From the NCBI GenBank assembly GCA_017302295.1, contig JAFLDS010000003.1:169466-233465 (forward strand): DNA of 64,000 nt, read 5' to 3'. The notes below the pieces were generated by a model that searched no databases, was not told the origin of the DNA, and saw nothing but the letters and a program-made list of their open reading frames with translations. The position numbers and the translations under genes are program-made. Origin of the DNA: Thauera sp. (GTDB lineage Bacteria > Pseudomonadota > Gammaproteobacteria > Burkholderiales > Rhodocyclaceae). Numbering within the stretch: position 1 is the stretch's first letter; every line of letters starts with the position of its first letter. Below are positions 27,743 to 37,428 of the stretch, in pieces.

Positions 27743-28807
27743 TTATTCAGTGGAATTGCTGTCGAACTGTGCGACCTGTTGCCGGGCACGAGATGAAGCA
27801 AGATGCAGACGTTCGGCAAGCAGTTCGCGTGGCGGCAGTTCCGTGAGGTACTCGGCAACATGGATGCCCGCGCGATCGAGTTCGAGTAGCTCGATCTGCT
27901 CGGTTTTCTTTCCGGTGCACAGGATGATGCCGAGCGGCGGTTCTTCGCCCGGTTCGCGCTCGAACTTGTCGAGCCAGCGCAGATATAGCTCCATCTGTCC
28001 CTTGTAGGCTGCCTTGAACTCGCCCACCTTGAGTTCGATCGCTACGAGGCGCCGCAGCTTTCGGTTGTAAAACAGGAGATCGAGGTAGAAGTCTTCATCG
28101 TCGAGCTGGATGCGCTTCTGACGGGCGAGGAAGCTGAAGCCGGCGCCGAGTTCGAGGAGAAAGGACTCCATTTCGCGAATGATCGCGGCTTCGAGGTCTT
28201 TCTCCTGCCAGGTGTCATGGAGCCCGAGGAAGTCCAGAACGTAAGGGTCGCGCATCAGCAGGGCGGGCGACATGCGCTCGGTCTCTTGCAGGGCGGACAG
28301 TTCCTCGCCGATCATCTCCTCGGGCTTGCGCGACAACGCGGTGCGCTCATACAGCATCGAATCGATGCGCTCGCGCAGGGTTCGAACGCTCCAGCCTTCG
28401 GCAACGCACATCCGGGCATAGAACTCGCGCTGCAGGGGCTTCTTTAACGGAATCAGGGCAATGAAGTGGGTCCAGCTCAATTGTCGTACCAGCGATACGA
28501 CAATCTGCTCGTCAGGGAAAGTCTCGGCAAACTGGATCATGCGGCGCAGGTTCTTCTCGGTGAATCCGCGACCGTATTCACGCACCAGAGATACCGCGAG
28601 AGAGGCGACGACCTCCTTGCCGTACTCAGCGCGATCGCCGACCAGTATCTCACTGTGGATACGCTGGCCGACCCGCCAGTAAAGCAGCGTCAGTTCGCTG
28701 TTGACCGCCGAGGCAGCGCGCTGACGCGCACCGTGGATCAACTGTCTGATCTCTCCAAGCAGGCCGCTTGACGCCGGCAAACCTGAAGTTTTTGGGGCGT
28801 TCTCCAT
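27743..28807 (-). CDS. DUF1016 / YhcG-type PD-(D/E)xK nuclease
   Basis: Full-length 354-residue protein of the YhcG/DUF1016 family. The N-terminal domain (about 12-180) includes LYWRVGQRI, EYGKEVV and FTEKNLRRMIQFAE. The C-terminal PD-(D/E)xK nuclease core has DEDFYLDLLFYNRKLRRLVAIELK near residue 240, with the metal-binding Asp and the E-x-K triad, followed by GQMELYLRWLD. Such proteins are frequent passengers of restriction islands and are thought to act on nucleic acids. The ATG at 28807 overlaps the stop of the truncated helicase (TGATG). It occupies the place where the helicase C-terminus should be. Confidence 0.88.
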   Translation of the reverse strand: MENAPKTSGLPASSGLLGEIRQLIHGARQRAASAVNSELTLLYWRVGQRIHSEILVGDRAEYGKEVVASLAVSLVREYGRGFTEKNLRRMIQFAETFPDEQIVVSLVRQLSWTHFIALIPLKKPLQREFYARMCVAEGWSVRTLRERIDSMLYERTALSRKPEEMIGEELSALQETERMSPALLMRDPYVLDFLGLHDTWQEKDLEAAIIREMESFLLELGAGFSFLARQKRIQLDDEDFYLDLLFYNRKLRRLVAIELKVGEFKAAYKGQMELYLRWLDKFEREPGEEPPLGIILCTGKKTEQIELLELDRAGIHVAEYLTELPPRELLAERLHLASSRARQQVAQFDSNSTE

Positions 28808-30483
28808 CACTTGGTCTCCTTGTCGGCACCCATGCGCCCCGACAGCTCAACCGGACCGGCGTATCGGGCATCACCAACCATTCTCCCGACGCCAGGAAAA
28901 TGGTCGGGGTGCGCGCGACCGCAGTTCGCAGCGCGAGCGACCAAGCCCGCGCACCGGATCATGGCTTCGCCCCTCGGGTCCCAGCCTTCAGTGAGCATGG
29001 ACACCGACACCACGCAGCGGATGGATTCGCCGAGCCGGCCTTGCTTGCCGACGGTGTTCATGACCTCGCGCAACAGGCCCTGGTCGGTGATTTTCTCGGC
29101 GCGCTGGCGGTCGCCGGTGCGCTCGACAATCTCGCGGCGGAAGCGCTCGATCTCGTCTGCCGCCATGTCGCGGAAGTTCTTCGGCATGCGGCTACGGATG
29201 TGATCCCAAAGGTTGCGGAACTTGGGCATCTCGCCGCCGGGAATGTTGTCGGCGACCGGCACCCGCGGCAGCTTGACGATGCCGCACTCGATGGCGTCCA
29301 TCAGAGAGCAGTCGCTCATCGTCCACGGGAACAGCGTGCCTTCGGCATAACCCGAGCCACGCAGGAAGAAGGGCGTGGCCGACAGGTCGACGACGCGGGC
29401 GAGGCCGAGCTTGCGCCCCACCGCCTCAAGACCCGAGATCCACAAGCGGGCGGCCTCGTTGTTCTGTTCGGCCTCCTTGCGCTCGTCGCCCTTGAGGTCT
29501 TCGTCTTCCAGCGCGTCGGGCTTTTCGCGGTAGCAGTGATGGGCTTCGTCGTTGATGGCGAGGATGTTTTTCATCCCCATCAGCTCGGGCATCACCCGCT
29601 GCAGCATCTGGCCCTCGGTTTCCAGCGTCTGCAGCGGTGCGCCATCGCGGCCCTGCAGCAGCAGACGCCCGCCCTTGGACAGGGGCACGCGCTCGCGCAG
29701 CTTGAAGGCGTGGTAGTTGGTGATGACGATGCGGGCACGGCCGAGCTCCGGCATCAGATCGGCGGGGATCAGTTCGCGGCTCGAGTAGTAGCTGTCGGGG
29801 TCGTTCGGCTGCAGCACGCGCAGGCGATCGCGAATGGTGATGCCCGGCGCGACGATGAGGAAGCCGCGGGTGAAGCGCTTGCTGTTCGGGTAGCGCGCGG
29901 CGTTGATCGTCTGCCAGGCGATCAGCATCGCCATCACGGTGGTCTTGCCGGCGCCGGTGGCGAGCTTGAGCGCGACGCGCAGTAGCTCCGGGTTGGCCTC
30001 GGCGTTGGCGTTGGCAAGGTGCGCGACGAAGCGCTGGCCGTTCTTGCCCGCGCTCGGCGCGACCTCGGTGAGCCAGATCGCGGTCTCGACCGCCTCGATC
30101 TGGCAGAAAAAGGGCCGGATGCCGGCAAATTCGTGCTGCCGCCAGTGGCGCAGCAGACGTGCGGTCTCCGGCGTGACCCGCCACTGGGCCTCGGGCAGTG
30201 TGCGCCACTTGTCGACCTCGGCCCGCACTGCGTTGATGGTGGCGGTGTGGTCGTACTGCTGGGCTTCGGAGGACAGGCCGGCGCCCTCGTCGAAGATCAG
30301 CGCGGCCTGCTGGCCGGCGCTTTTGCGCTTCTTCGGCTTCGGGATGGGGGTGATGAATTCGGCGCGGCGGCGGCTATCGACGATGCGCTGCGTCGGCTGG
30401 CCCTGCTCGTCAAGTTCCCAATGTCGCTGAGGGTAGGCGTAGGGCGAATTGAGGATCGGGTGTTCGAAGAAGGGGTTGCTCAT
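28807..30483 (-). pseudogene. Type III-like restriction helicase (BPTD_3080 family), C-terminally truncated
   Basis: The N-terminus (SNPFFEHPILNSPYAYPQRH) and SF2 helicase motifs are intact: ATGAGKTTVMAMLIAW (Walker A, near residue 170), NDEAHHCY (DEAH box, near 314), DLSATPFF (motif III) and VSVSMLTEGWD (motif V, near 500). After TEGWD (about 28977) the protein changes to unrelated residues and stops 56 codons later. Motif VI (the Q/R-x-GRALR block) and the roughly 450-residue C-terminal nuclease region seen in full-length relatives are missing. ATG at 30483 is chosen over a GTG at 30489. Without motif VI the enzyme should not work as a helicase. The upstream strand neighbour is the lrp gene, 155 bp away. 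Confidence 0.8.
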
Positions 30484-30637
30484 GCGCACATGTCGATGTC
30501 GATTTTCGCCCGGCCGGCTGGAAACGGCGGTTCATCGGTGCCGGACTGCGGCAAGAATCGCGTGCCGAACCACCGAAAACCGACCCGATTATGTCACGGG
30601 CACAATCGGAAACCGATTCGGCGCCCATGCCTTTCCA

Positions 30638-31108
30638 TCAGCCGCCCGCCAGCGGCAACGCCGTCTTCACGATCACCCGCCGCAGCACGAAGCTGGAATG
30701 CACGCCGGTGACGCCGGGGATGCGGGTGATGCGGTTGAGCAGCAGTTCCTGGTAGGCGTCCATGTCGGCCACCACCACCTTGAGCTGGTAGTCGGCGGCC
30801 TGGCCGGTGATCAGCAGGCATTCGAGCACTTCCGGGATGGCAGCGATCTCGGCTTCGAAGTGGGTGAAGCGTTCGGGCGTGTGGGCGTCCATCGAGATGT
30901 GGATGAGCGCCATCAGCGACAGGCCCAGCTTCTTGGCGTCGAGCAGCGCACGGTAGCCAGTGATGAGGCCGGACTCTTCCAGCGCGCGCAGCCGGCGCAG
31001 GCATGACGAGGGTGACAGCGCGATGCGGTCGGCGAGATCCTGATTGCTGATGCGGCCGTCCTGCTGCAACACATCGAGGATCTGGCGGTCGTAGCGGTCG
31101 AGTTGCAT
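30638..31108 (-). CDS. Lrp/AsnC-family transcriptional regulator
   Basis: Regulator of 156 residues with the winged-helix head (QLDRYDRQILDVLQQDGRISNQDLADRIALSPSSCLRRLR) and the RAM ligand domain (about 65-150; ITGQAADYQLKVVVADMDAY). The ATG at 31108 was chosen because the fold starts there; the longer frame upstream runs through a palindromic repeat. It is divergent from leuA, so a leucine-responsive role at the 2-isopropylmalate synthase promoter is plausible, but this rests on position only. Typical length and motifs. Confidence 0.92.
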   Translation of the reverse strand: MQLDRYDRQILDVLQQDGRISNQDLADRIALSPSSCLRRLRALEESGLITGYRALLDAKKLGLSLMALIHISMDAHTPERFTHFEAEIAAIPEVLECLLITGQAADYQLKVVVADMDAYQELLLNRITRIPGVTGVHSSFVLRRVIVKTALPLAGG

Positions 31109-31135
31109 GGGGAAATTCCTGATGGAGTCCGAGCA

Positions 31136-31194
31136 TGTAGGAGCGGGCTTGACCGCGACCCGCACCCGTTGTCGCGGTCAAGCCCGCTCCTACA
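31136..31194. repeat. REP-type palindrome: 24-bp perfect inverted repeat with 11-nt loop
   Basis: TGTAGGAGCGGGCTTGACCG (from 31136) begins an arm of 24 bases whose exact inverse is at 31171-31194. The sequence closely resembles REP elements known from pseudomonads (TGTAGGAGCGGGCTTGCCC family). It lies in the lrp-leuA divergent region, so it could affect mRNA ends or nucleoid protein binding. Only one copy was seen in this window. Confidence 0.85.
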
Positions 31195-31347
31195 CGCCAT
31201 GGAACAACAAAAATGCACTCCTTAGGTTTTAATTGCAACTTTCTTGCGCAATGCAACCCAAACACCGCTCATTTCGCAATCGTCTGCGCCATCGTTCCGC
31301 GTAAGATTTCGTCCATCGAATCACGCCATGCCCACGAGGACCGCGCC

Positions 31348-33060
31348 ATGATGTTGCAGAACCCCGCCGCCAAGTACCGCCCTTTCGCCCCGATCGCACT
31401 CGCCGACCGCCAGTGGCCGAACAAGGTCATCGACCGCGCCCCGATCTGGATGAGCACCGACCTGCGCGACGGCAACCAGGCGCTGTTCGAGCCGATGAAC
31501 GCCGAGCGCAAGATGCGCATGTTCCGCACCGTGTGCGACATCGGCTTCAAGGAGATCGAGGTCGGCTTCCCGTCCGCGTCGCAGACGGATTTCGATTTCG
31601 TACGCCAGCTCATCGAGGGCGGCCACATCCCGGCCGACGTCACCATCCAGGTGCTCACCCAGGCGCGCGAGGACCTCATCCGCCGCACGATGGAGTCGGT
31701 GCGCGGCGCGCCGCGGGCGATCATCCATGTCTATAACGCCACCTCGCCGACCTTCCGCGAAGTGGTGTTCGGCATGGAGAAGCCGCAGGTGGTGGCACTC
31801 GCGGTGTCGGCGGTGCGTTTGATCAAGCAGATCGGCGCCGAAATGAAGAATGAGTGCGGCACCGAGATCCGCCTCGAATACAGCCCGGAGACCTTCTCCG
31901 CCACCGAGCTCGACTTCGCCAGGGAAGTCTGCGACGCCGTCACCGCCGAATGGGGTGCGACGCCGGACAACAAGGTGATCATCAACCTCCCCGCCACGGT
32001 GGAAGTCGCCACGCCCAACGTGTATGCCGACCAGGTCGAGTGGATGCACCGCAATCTCGCCCGCCGCGACAGCGTGGTGCTCTCGCTGCACCCGCACAAC
32101 GACCGCGGCAGCGGCATCGCCGCCGCCGAGCTCGGCATGATGGCCGGCGCCGACCGCGTCGAGGGCTGTCTGTTCGGCAACGGCGAGCGCACCGGCAACG
32201 TCGACATCGTCACCCTCGCGCTCAACATGTACACGCAGGGCGTGTCGCCCGGTCTCGATTTCTCCGACATCAACGCGGTCGCGCGCACCGTCGAGTACTG
32301 CAACCAATTGCCGATCCACCCACGCCACCCGTATGTGGGGGATCTCGTATTCACGGCCTTCTCCGGCTCCCACCAGGACGCCATCAAGAAGGGATTCGCC
32401 GCCCAAAAAGCGGACGCCCCGTGGAACGTGCCCTACCTCCCGATCGACCCCGCAGACGTCGGCCGCAGCTACGACTCGGTGATCCGGGTGAACAGCCAGT
32501 CCGGCAAGGGCGGCATCGCCTACCTGCTCGAGACCGAGTACGGCATCGTGATGCCGCGCCGCCTGCAGGTGGAGTTCTCGCGCGAGGTGCAGCAGGTGAC
32601 CGATGCCAGCGGCGGCGAGATGAGCGCGGCCGACATCTGGGCGCTGTTCAGCCGCACCTATCTCGAAGCGGCCGCGCCGGTGCGCTACGTCGAGCACCAT
32701 CTGTTCGAGCACGGCGAGGCGCAGGGCATCCGCCTGGTGGTGGAGATCGGCGGCATGCGCCACCTGCTCGTCGGCGAAGGCAACGGCCCGATCGATGCCA
32801 CGGTGCACGCCCTTCGCAGCGCCGGCATCCATGTGCAGGTGCGCAGCTACGAGGAACGCTCGATCGCGCCGAGCGAGGATGGCGGCAACGCCCAGGCCTG
32901 CGCCTTCCTCGAGCTGATGCCGGAAGACGGCAGCCAGGGCGACCGCTACGGCGTGGGCATCGACGGCAACATCGTCACCGCGTCGATCCGCGCCATCGTC
33001 AGCGGGGTGAACCGGCTCGGGGTCGCCGGCACCGAGGAACCGCAGACACTCGCGGCCTGA
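31348..33060 (+). CDS. leuA: 2-isopropylmalate synthase (long, LeuA type 2 form)
   Basis: First committed step of leucine synthesis: acetyl-CoA plus 2-oxoisovalerate gives 2-isopropylmalate. The 570-residue product carries the N-terminal leader [20 protein letters not shown] and the catalytic-site signature [15 protein letters not shown] (near residue 38). The [16 protein letters not shown] metal-binding block (near 250) and [14 protein letters not shown] follow. The C-terminal LeuA dimer/allosteric domain (about 440-560) is present. Length fits the yeast/actinobacterial-like LeuA2 group. The ATG at 31348 follows CACGAGGA at good spacing. Upstream, 31195-31347 contains TTGCGCAA (31244-31251), a possible regulator half-site, but this is weak. 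Confidence 0.95.
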   Translation: MMLQNPAAKYRPFAPIALADRQWPNKVIDRAPIWMSTDLRDGNQALFEPMNAERKMRMFRTVCDIGFKEIEVGFPSASQTDFDFVRQLIEGGHIPADVTIQVLTQAREDLIRRTMESVRGAPRAIIHVYNATSPTFREVVFGMEKPQVVALAVSAVRLIKQIGAEMKNECGTEIRLEYSPETFSATELDFAREVCDAVTAEWGATPDNKVIINLPATVEVATPNVYADQVEWMHRNLARRDSVVLSLHPHNDRGSGIAAAELGMMAGADRVEGCLFGNGERTGNVDIVTLALNMYTQGVSPGLDFSDINAVARTVEYCNQLPIHPRHPYVGDLVFTAFSGSHQDAIKKGFAAQKADAPWNVPYLPIDPADVGRSYDSVIRVNSQSGKGGIAYLLETEYGIVMPRRLQVEFSREVQQVTDASGGEMSAADIWALFSRTYLEAAAPVRYVEHHLFEHGEAQGIRLVVEIGGMRHLLVGEGNGPIDATVHALRSAGIHVQVRSYEERSIAPSEDGGNAQACAFLELMPEDGSQGDRYGVGIDGNIVTASIRAIVSGVNRLGVAGTEEPQTLAA

Positions 33061-33182
33061 CGGCTGCAAGCCTTGCGGGCGCCCCAGCGTTTTGACGCTG
33101 GCGGCGCTCGCGGCGTTTTTCCGCCACCCCGGGTGGGTGCTACGCTGACATCAGGGCATCATCGGTTCGGGGAGAGGCAGTC

Positions 33183-33431
33183 ATGGACAAGACATGGACC
33201 CCTGCGGCCTACGGGCTGCGGGAGCAACCCGGCATCTACGACACCGGGACCGGCGCCATCCAGATCATCGAAGCCAACCCCGGTTTTCCCGGCATCCAGC
33301 GCGTGACCATCCGCAGCTATTGCGGCCGGAGCGGGGATGACCGCCGTTTCTACCGGCTCACCAGCGACCCGCAGAGGATCTTCGCCACGCTGGAAGAGGC
33401 GGTCGCGGCACGGCCCGTGCGACTCACCTGA
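33183..33431 (+). CDS. Small conserved-looking hypothetical protein
   Basis: Reading frame of 82 codons that I do not recognise. The start ATG follows GGGGAGAG at good spacing, and codon use fits neighbours, so it is probably real. The product is soluble, mixed alpha/beta in appearance (GAIQIIEANPGFPGIQRVTIRSYCG ... FYRLTSDPQRIFATLEEAV), with no signal peptide or membrane segment. It lies between leuA and the rhodanese gene. The 122 bp before it (33061-33182) contain a short hairpin (CCAGCG...CGCTGG near 33085) followed by a T-run, a possible leuA terminator. Confidence 0.6.
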   Translation: MDKTWTPAAYGLREQPGIYDTGTGAIQIIEANPGFPGIQRVTIRSYCGRSGDDRRFYRLTSDPQRIFATLEEAVAARPVRLT

Positions 33432-33534
33432 AGGCAGCGCCACGGCGGCGCCCGCCAAGCGCAGCGAATGAATTAGAATGCGCTTATATTTTGGCGCGGC
33501 GCCCCCGCCGTCCGCCCTTCTGCCGGAGAAATCG

Positions 33535-33921
33535 ATGTTCAAACCCGCCCACGAACTGGTCCTGGAAGCCAAGAAATCCGTCCGCGAATGCAACCCGGAC
33601 CAGCTCCACGCGCTGCTCACCGTGCACGACACCCTGCTCATCGACGTGCGCGAACCGGACGAATACCGCCAGGGCCACATCGCCGGCGCGGTGAACATCC
33701 CGCGCGGCGTGCTCGAGTTCCGCGTTTCCAGCGAACCCACGCTGCAGGACGTCGCGCGCCCGATCATCGTGTACTGCAAGACCAGCGGCCGGGCGGCACT
33801 TTCGGTGCTCGCCTTGCACAGCATGGGGTTCAGCAATGTGACCTCCGTCGCCGGCGGCTTTGACGCCTGGGTGGCGGGCAATCACCCGGTCGCGAAGCCG
33901 CGCGACATCACCTTCGAGTAA
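33535..33921 (+). CDS. Rhodanese-domain sulfurtransferase-like protein
   Basis: Single rhodanese domain of 128 residues. The family blocks LLIDVREPDEYRQGHIAGAVNIPRG and the active-site loop VYCKTSGRAALS are present, with the catalytic Cys in YCKTSGR (near residue 82). Such domains carry persulfide sulfur; the acceptor is unknown. The start ATG at 33535 follows GCCGGAGAA. A TATATT box at 33485-33490 could be a -10 element, without an obvious -35. It is 32 bp ahead of dbpA on the same strand. Confidence 0.9.
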   Translation: MFKPAHELVLEAKKSVRECNPDQLHALLTVHDTLLIDVREPDEYRQGHIAGAVNIPRGVLEFRVSSEPTLQDVARPIIVYCKTSGRAALSVLALHSMGFSNVTSVAGGFDAWVAGNHPVAKPRDITFE

Positions 33922-33953
33922 ACGCGCCAGGGCCTATGGCCCGATAATGGCGC

Positions 33954-35396
33954 ATGACCGCCACGACACCCCCGCTTTCCCTGACCGACGCAGCGCAGCC
34001 TTCGGCTGATGCGCGTCCCTTCGACGAGCTGCCGCTGAGCGCCGCCATGCTGGCGGCCGTGAAGCAGCTCGGCTACCTGACGATGACGCCGATACAGGCC
34101 GCGAGCCTGCCGGTGGCGCTGGCCGGGCGCGACCTGATCGCGCGCGCGAAGACCGGCAGCGGCAAGACGGTGGCGTTTGCGCTGCCGCTGCTGGCGCGGC
34201 TGGATACGCGCAACTTTGCGGTGCAGGCGATGGTGCTGTGTCCGACACGCGAGCTGGCCGACCAGGTGACGCAGGAGATCCGCCGCCTGGCGCGCTTCGC
34301 CGACAACATCAAGGTGCTGTCGCTGTGCGGCGGCACGCCGATCCGCCCGCAGGTGGCGAGCCTGGAACATGGCGCGCACGTCGTCGTCGGCACGCCGGGG
34401 CGCATCATGGACCACCTGCAACGCCGCAGCCTGCAGCTGGACGCGCTATCGACGCTGGTGCTTGACGAAGCCGACCGCATGCTCGACATGGGCTTTCACG
34501 ACGACATCGTGTTCGTCGCCGAGCACTGCCCGGCGCAGCGTCAGACGCTGCTGTTCTCCGCGACCTATCCGGAAGGCATCGCCGATCTGGCGCAGCGCTT
34601 CCAGCACGACCCCGAAGAGATGACGCTCGCCGAACAGCACGCCGACAGCAAGATCCGCCAGCGCTTCTACGAGATCGAGCACGCACAACGGCTGCAGGCG
34701 GTGGCCGCGCTGCTGCGCCATTACCGGCCGGAGCGCACACTGGCTTTCTGCAACACCCGCCAGCAGTGCCGCGACCTCGTCGAGCTGCTGCGCGCGCAGG
34801 GCATCCACGCGCTGACGCTGCACGGCGACATGGAACAGCGCGAACGCGACCAGGTGCTGATCCGCTTCGCCAACCGCAGTTGCTCGGTGCTGGTGGCGAC
34901 CGACGTCGCCGCGCGCGGCCTGGACATCGCCCAGCTCGAGGCGGTGATCAACGTCGACATGACACCCGACCCGGAAGTGCACATCCACCGCATCGGCCGC
35001 ACCGGTCGCGCCGACGAGGCGGGCTGGGCGCTGTCGCTGTGCAGCAGCGCCGACCGCCGCCGTGTGGCCGCGATCGCGCAGCAAAGCGGCATCGAGCCGG
35101 AATGGCACGACCTCGCCGAACTGCCCGCCGGCGACGACGCGCCGCTGGTGCCGCCGATGGTGACGCTGCAGATCCTCGGCGGACGCAAGGACAAGATCCG
35201 CCCCGGCGACGTGATGGGCGCGCTGGGCGGCGAGGCCGGACTCACGCGCGCGCAGGTCGGCAAGATCACCGTGACCGACCAGTCCACCTATGTCGCCGTC
35301 GCCCGCGACATCGCGCCCCAGGCCGTGCGCCGGCTCGCCGCCGGCAAGCTGAAGGGGCGCACGGTGAAGCTGCGGGTGCTGGACGACGCCGACTGA
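33954..35396 (+). CDS. dbpA: ATP-dependent RNA helicase DbpA (DEAD-box, 23S rRNA-specific)
   Basis: DbpA is recruited to hairpin 92 of 23S rRNA and helps large-subunit assembly. The 480-residue protein has the Q motif (FDELPLSAAMLAAVKQLGYL...TPIQ), Walker A AKTGSGKT, PTRELA, GTPGR, DEAD box VLDEADRMLDMGF, SAT, and RGLDIAQ with HRIGRTGR. The C-terminal RNA-binding domain (about 402-476; LQILGGRKDKIRPGDVMGAL, VGKITVTDQSTYVAVA) identifies DbpA rather than RhlE or SrmB. The start ATG is at 33954. It is convergent with the ABC exporter gene, separated by only 16 bp. Confidence 0.96.
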   Translation: MTATTPPLSLTDAAQPSADARPFDELPLSAAMLAAVKQLGYLTMTPIQAASLPVALAGRDLIARAKTGSGKTVAFALPLLARLDTRNFAVQAMVLCPTRELADQVTQEIRRLARFADNIKVLSLCGGTPIRPQVASLEHGAHVVVGTPGRIMDHLQRRSLQLDALSTLVLDEADRMLDMGFHDDIVFVAEHCPAQRQTLLFSATYPEGIADLAQRFQHDPEEMTLAEQHADSKIRQRFYEIEHAQRLQAVAALLRHYRPERTLAFCNTRQQCRDLVELLRAQGIHALTLHGDMEQRERDQVLIRFANRSCSVLVATDVAARGLDIAQLEAVINVDMTPDPEVHIHRIGRTGRADEAGWALSLCSSADRRRVAAIAQQSGIEPEWHDLAELPAGDDAPLVPPMVTLQILGGRKDKIRPGDVMGALGGEAGLTRAQVGKITVTDQSTYVAVARDIAPQAVRRLAAGKLKGRTVKLRVLDDAD

Positions 35397-35412
35397 CTTC
35401 CGCGCGGAGGCG

Positions 35413-37203
35413 TTACAGATCCAGTTGCAGCGCCGCCAGCCGCGCGTACAGCCCGCCCTGGCGGCGCAGGTCGGCCGGCGTGCCGGTCTCGACGATGCAC
35501 CCGCCATCGAGCACGACGATGCGGTCCACCTGCTGCACGGTGGCCAGGCGGTGCGCGATCACCAGGGTGCTGCGGCCATGCATCGCCGCGGCGAGGCCCT
35601 GTTGGACGAGGATTTCGGATTCGGCATCGAGCGCGCTGGTGGCCTCGTCGAGCAGTAGCAGGCGCGCATCCTTCAGAATCGCGCGCGCGATGGCGATGCG
35701 CTGGCGCTGACCGCCCGACAGCCGGGTGCCGCGCTCGCCGAGGAAGGTGTCGTAACCCTCCGGCAGACGGGCGATGAATTCGTCGGCTGCCGCCGCACGC
35801 GCCGCCTGGCGCACCTCGTCGTCGCTCGCCTCCGGACGGCCGTAACGGATGTTGTCCAGCGCGCTGGCGGAGAAAATCACCGGCTCCTGCGCCACGATGG
35901 CGATGTCGCGGCGCAGATCGTGCAGCGACAGTTCGCGGATGTCCTGGCCGTCGATGCGGATGGCGCCGGCCGACACCTCGTAGTAGCGCAGCAGCAGCTG
36001 GAACAGGGTGGTCTTGCCGGCGCCCGAGGGTCCCACCAGCGCCACCCGCTCGCCCGGCGCGATGTCGAGGCAGATGTCGTCCAGCGCGCGCTGCGTCGGC
36101 CGCGCCGGGTAGCAGAAACCGACATGATCGAAGCAGATCGACAGCTTCTCTGCCCGAACCGGGGTCTTCGGCATGGCCGGCTCGCGGATCGCCGATTCGG
36201 CGCGCAGCAGTTCCAGCAACCGTTCGGTGGCACCGCTGGCACGCATGACGTCGCCCCACACCTCGGCCAGCGTGCCCACGCCGCCCGCCACCAGCGCCGC
36301 ATACAGCACGAAGGCGCCGAGCTCGCCGACGCTGAGCGCGCCCGCCTGCACCTGCCGCGCGCCGATCCACAGCACGAACACGATGGTGCCCATCACCGCG
36401 GCGATCACCAGCGCCGTCATCAGCGCGCGCACCCCGGTGCGGCGCACCGCGGTGACGAAACTGGTCTCGGTCCGCTCGGCGAAGCGCCGCGCCTCGTTCG
36501 CCTCCTGGGTGTAGGCCTGCACCGTGGGCATGGCGTTGAGGATCTCGCCCGCCAGCGCCGAGGCATCGGCGATGCGGTCCTGCGACTCACGCGACAGCGC
36601 GCGCACGCGGCGGCCTATGAGCGCGATCGGCACCGTCAGCAGCGCCATCAGGCCGAGGATGAGGCCGAAGAGGTGCACGCTGGTCACCGCCAGCATCGCC
36701 AGGCCGCCCGCAAACTGAAACAGGCTGCGCAGCCCCATCGACACCGAGCTGCCGACCACCGTCTGGATCAGCGTGGTGTCGCCGGTCAGCCGCGACAGCA
36801 CTTCGCCCGTCTGCAGCGTCTCGAAGAACTGTGGCGACTGGCCCAGCACCCGCGCATACACCGCGCTGCGCAGATCCGCCGTCACCCGCTCGCCCACCCA
36901 CGACACCGTGTAGTAGCGCGCCGCCACCATCGCCGCCCAGAACAGCGCCAGCCCAGACAGCGCCGCAAAATGCCCGTCCAGCGTGCGCGTGCCGAGCAGC
37001 CCGCCACCCGGCGCAACGCCGGCGCCGAAGCCGGAATCGATCAGGTCGCGAAACGCCAGCGGCACCAGCAGGATGGTGGCCGAACCCAGGCACAGCAGCA
37101 GGAAGGCGAGCGCGATGCGGGCACGGTAGGGACGCAGGAAAGGCGCCAGGCCGCGCAGCGCAGACAGGCGCCTGGGCGTGGGGGGCAGGGTTTCGCGAAG
37201 CAT
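35413..37203 (-). CDS. ABC exporter half-transporter (ABCB/MsbA-like, permease-ATPase fusion)
   Basis: Half-transporter of 596 residues. A six-helix exporter membrane domain (about residues 20-320) is followed by an intact nucleotide-binding domain. The NBD has Walker A GPSGAGKTTLFQ (near 383), Q-loop VAQEPVIF, signature LSGGQRQRIAIARA (near 487), Walker B LLLLDEATSALD and H-loop IAHRLATV. The substrate (lipid, drug or peptide) cannot be inferred. The ATG at 37203 begins MLRETLPPTPRRL. The gene faces dbpA. Compare the ABC protein at 46821, whose corresponding motifs have decayed. Confidence 0.93.
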   Translation of the reverse strand: MLRETLPPTPRRLSALRGLAPFLRPYRARIALAFLLLCLGSATILLVPLAFRDLIDSGFGAGVAPGGGLLGTRTLDGHFAALSGLALFWAAMVAARYYTVSWVGERVTADLRSAVYARVLGQSPQFFETLQTGEVLSRLTGDTTLIQTVVGSSVSMGLRSLFQFAGGLAMLAVTSVHLFGLILGLMALLTVPIALIGRRVRALSRESQDRIADASALAGEILNAMPTVQAYTQEANEARRFAERTETSFVTAVRRTGVRALMTALVIAAVMGTIVFVLWIGARQVQAGALSVGELGAFVLYAALVAGGVGTLAEVWGDVMRASGATERLLELLRAESAIREPAMPKTPVRAEKLSICFDHVGFCYPARPTQRALDDICLDIAPGERVALVGPSGAGKTTLFQLLLRYYEVSAGAIRIDGQDIRELSLHDLRRDIAIVAQEPVIFSASALDNIRYGRPEASDDEVRQAARAAAADEFIARLPEGYDTFLGERGTRLSGGQRQRIAIARAILKDARLLLLDEATSALDAESEILVQQGLAAAMHGRSTLVIAHRLATVQQVDRIVVLDGGCIVETGTPADLRRQGGLYARLAALQLDL

Positions 37204-37227
37204 GAGGGATTATGGCGCCTATCCGCG

Positions 37228-37275
37228 CGGCCCGAGGGCGTCGCCAGCCTGATGCAGGGCCCGCCTGCGTCCTGA
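37228..37275 (+). pseudogene. 3'-end remnant of a GFA-family gene
   Basis: The 48 bp encode RPEGVASLMQGPPAS plus stop, nearly the same as the last codons of the GFA gene at 41972-42388 (QPEGVASFMQGPPAA plus stop), with matching DNA at about 40 of 48 positions. Nothing of the zinc-binding body is present upstream, where the ABC exporter gene begins on the opposite strand. It looks like the tail of a lost paralogue. The remaining gap to 37428 shows no other feature. Confidence 0.55.
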
Positions 37276-37428
37276 TCCTGCATCACACCGCCCTGCATGG
37301 AATGGCACCGCAGTCACGCGCCGGCAACATTCCTCCCATCTAATTTCGGCGCCCCTCAGCCCAACAGGCCCCTGAGGAACGGAAGGTCCATCCGGATCTT
37401 CTGCGACGACCCAGATGGATACCGTGAC

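Noticed and set aside
31244-31251. TTGCGCAA as an Lrp operator upstream of leuA
   Set aside because: An 8-bp palindrome of this composition is expected by chance in high-GC DNA, and there is no phased array of sites.
33063-33130. Intrinsic terminator after leuA
   Set aside because: A 6-bp stem (CCAGCG/CGCTGG) is present but the T-run follows about 20 bases later, so I mention it only as possible and do not list it.
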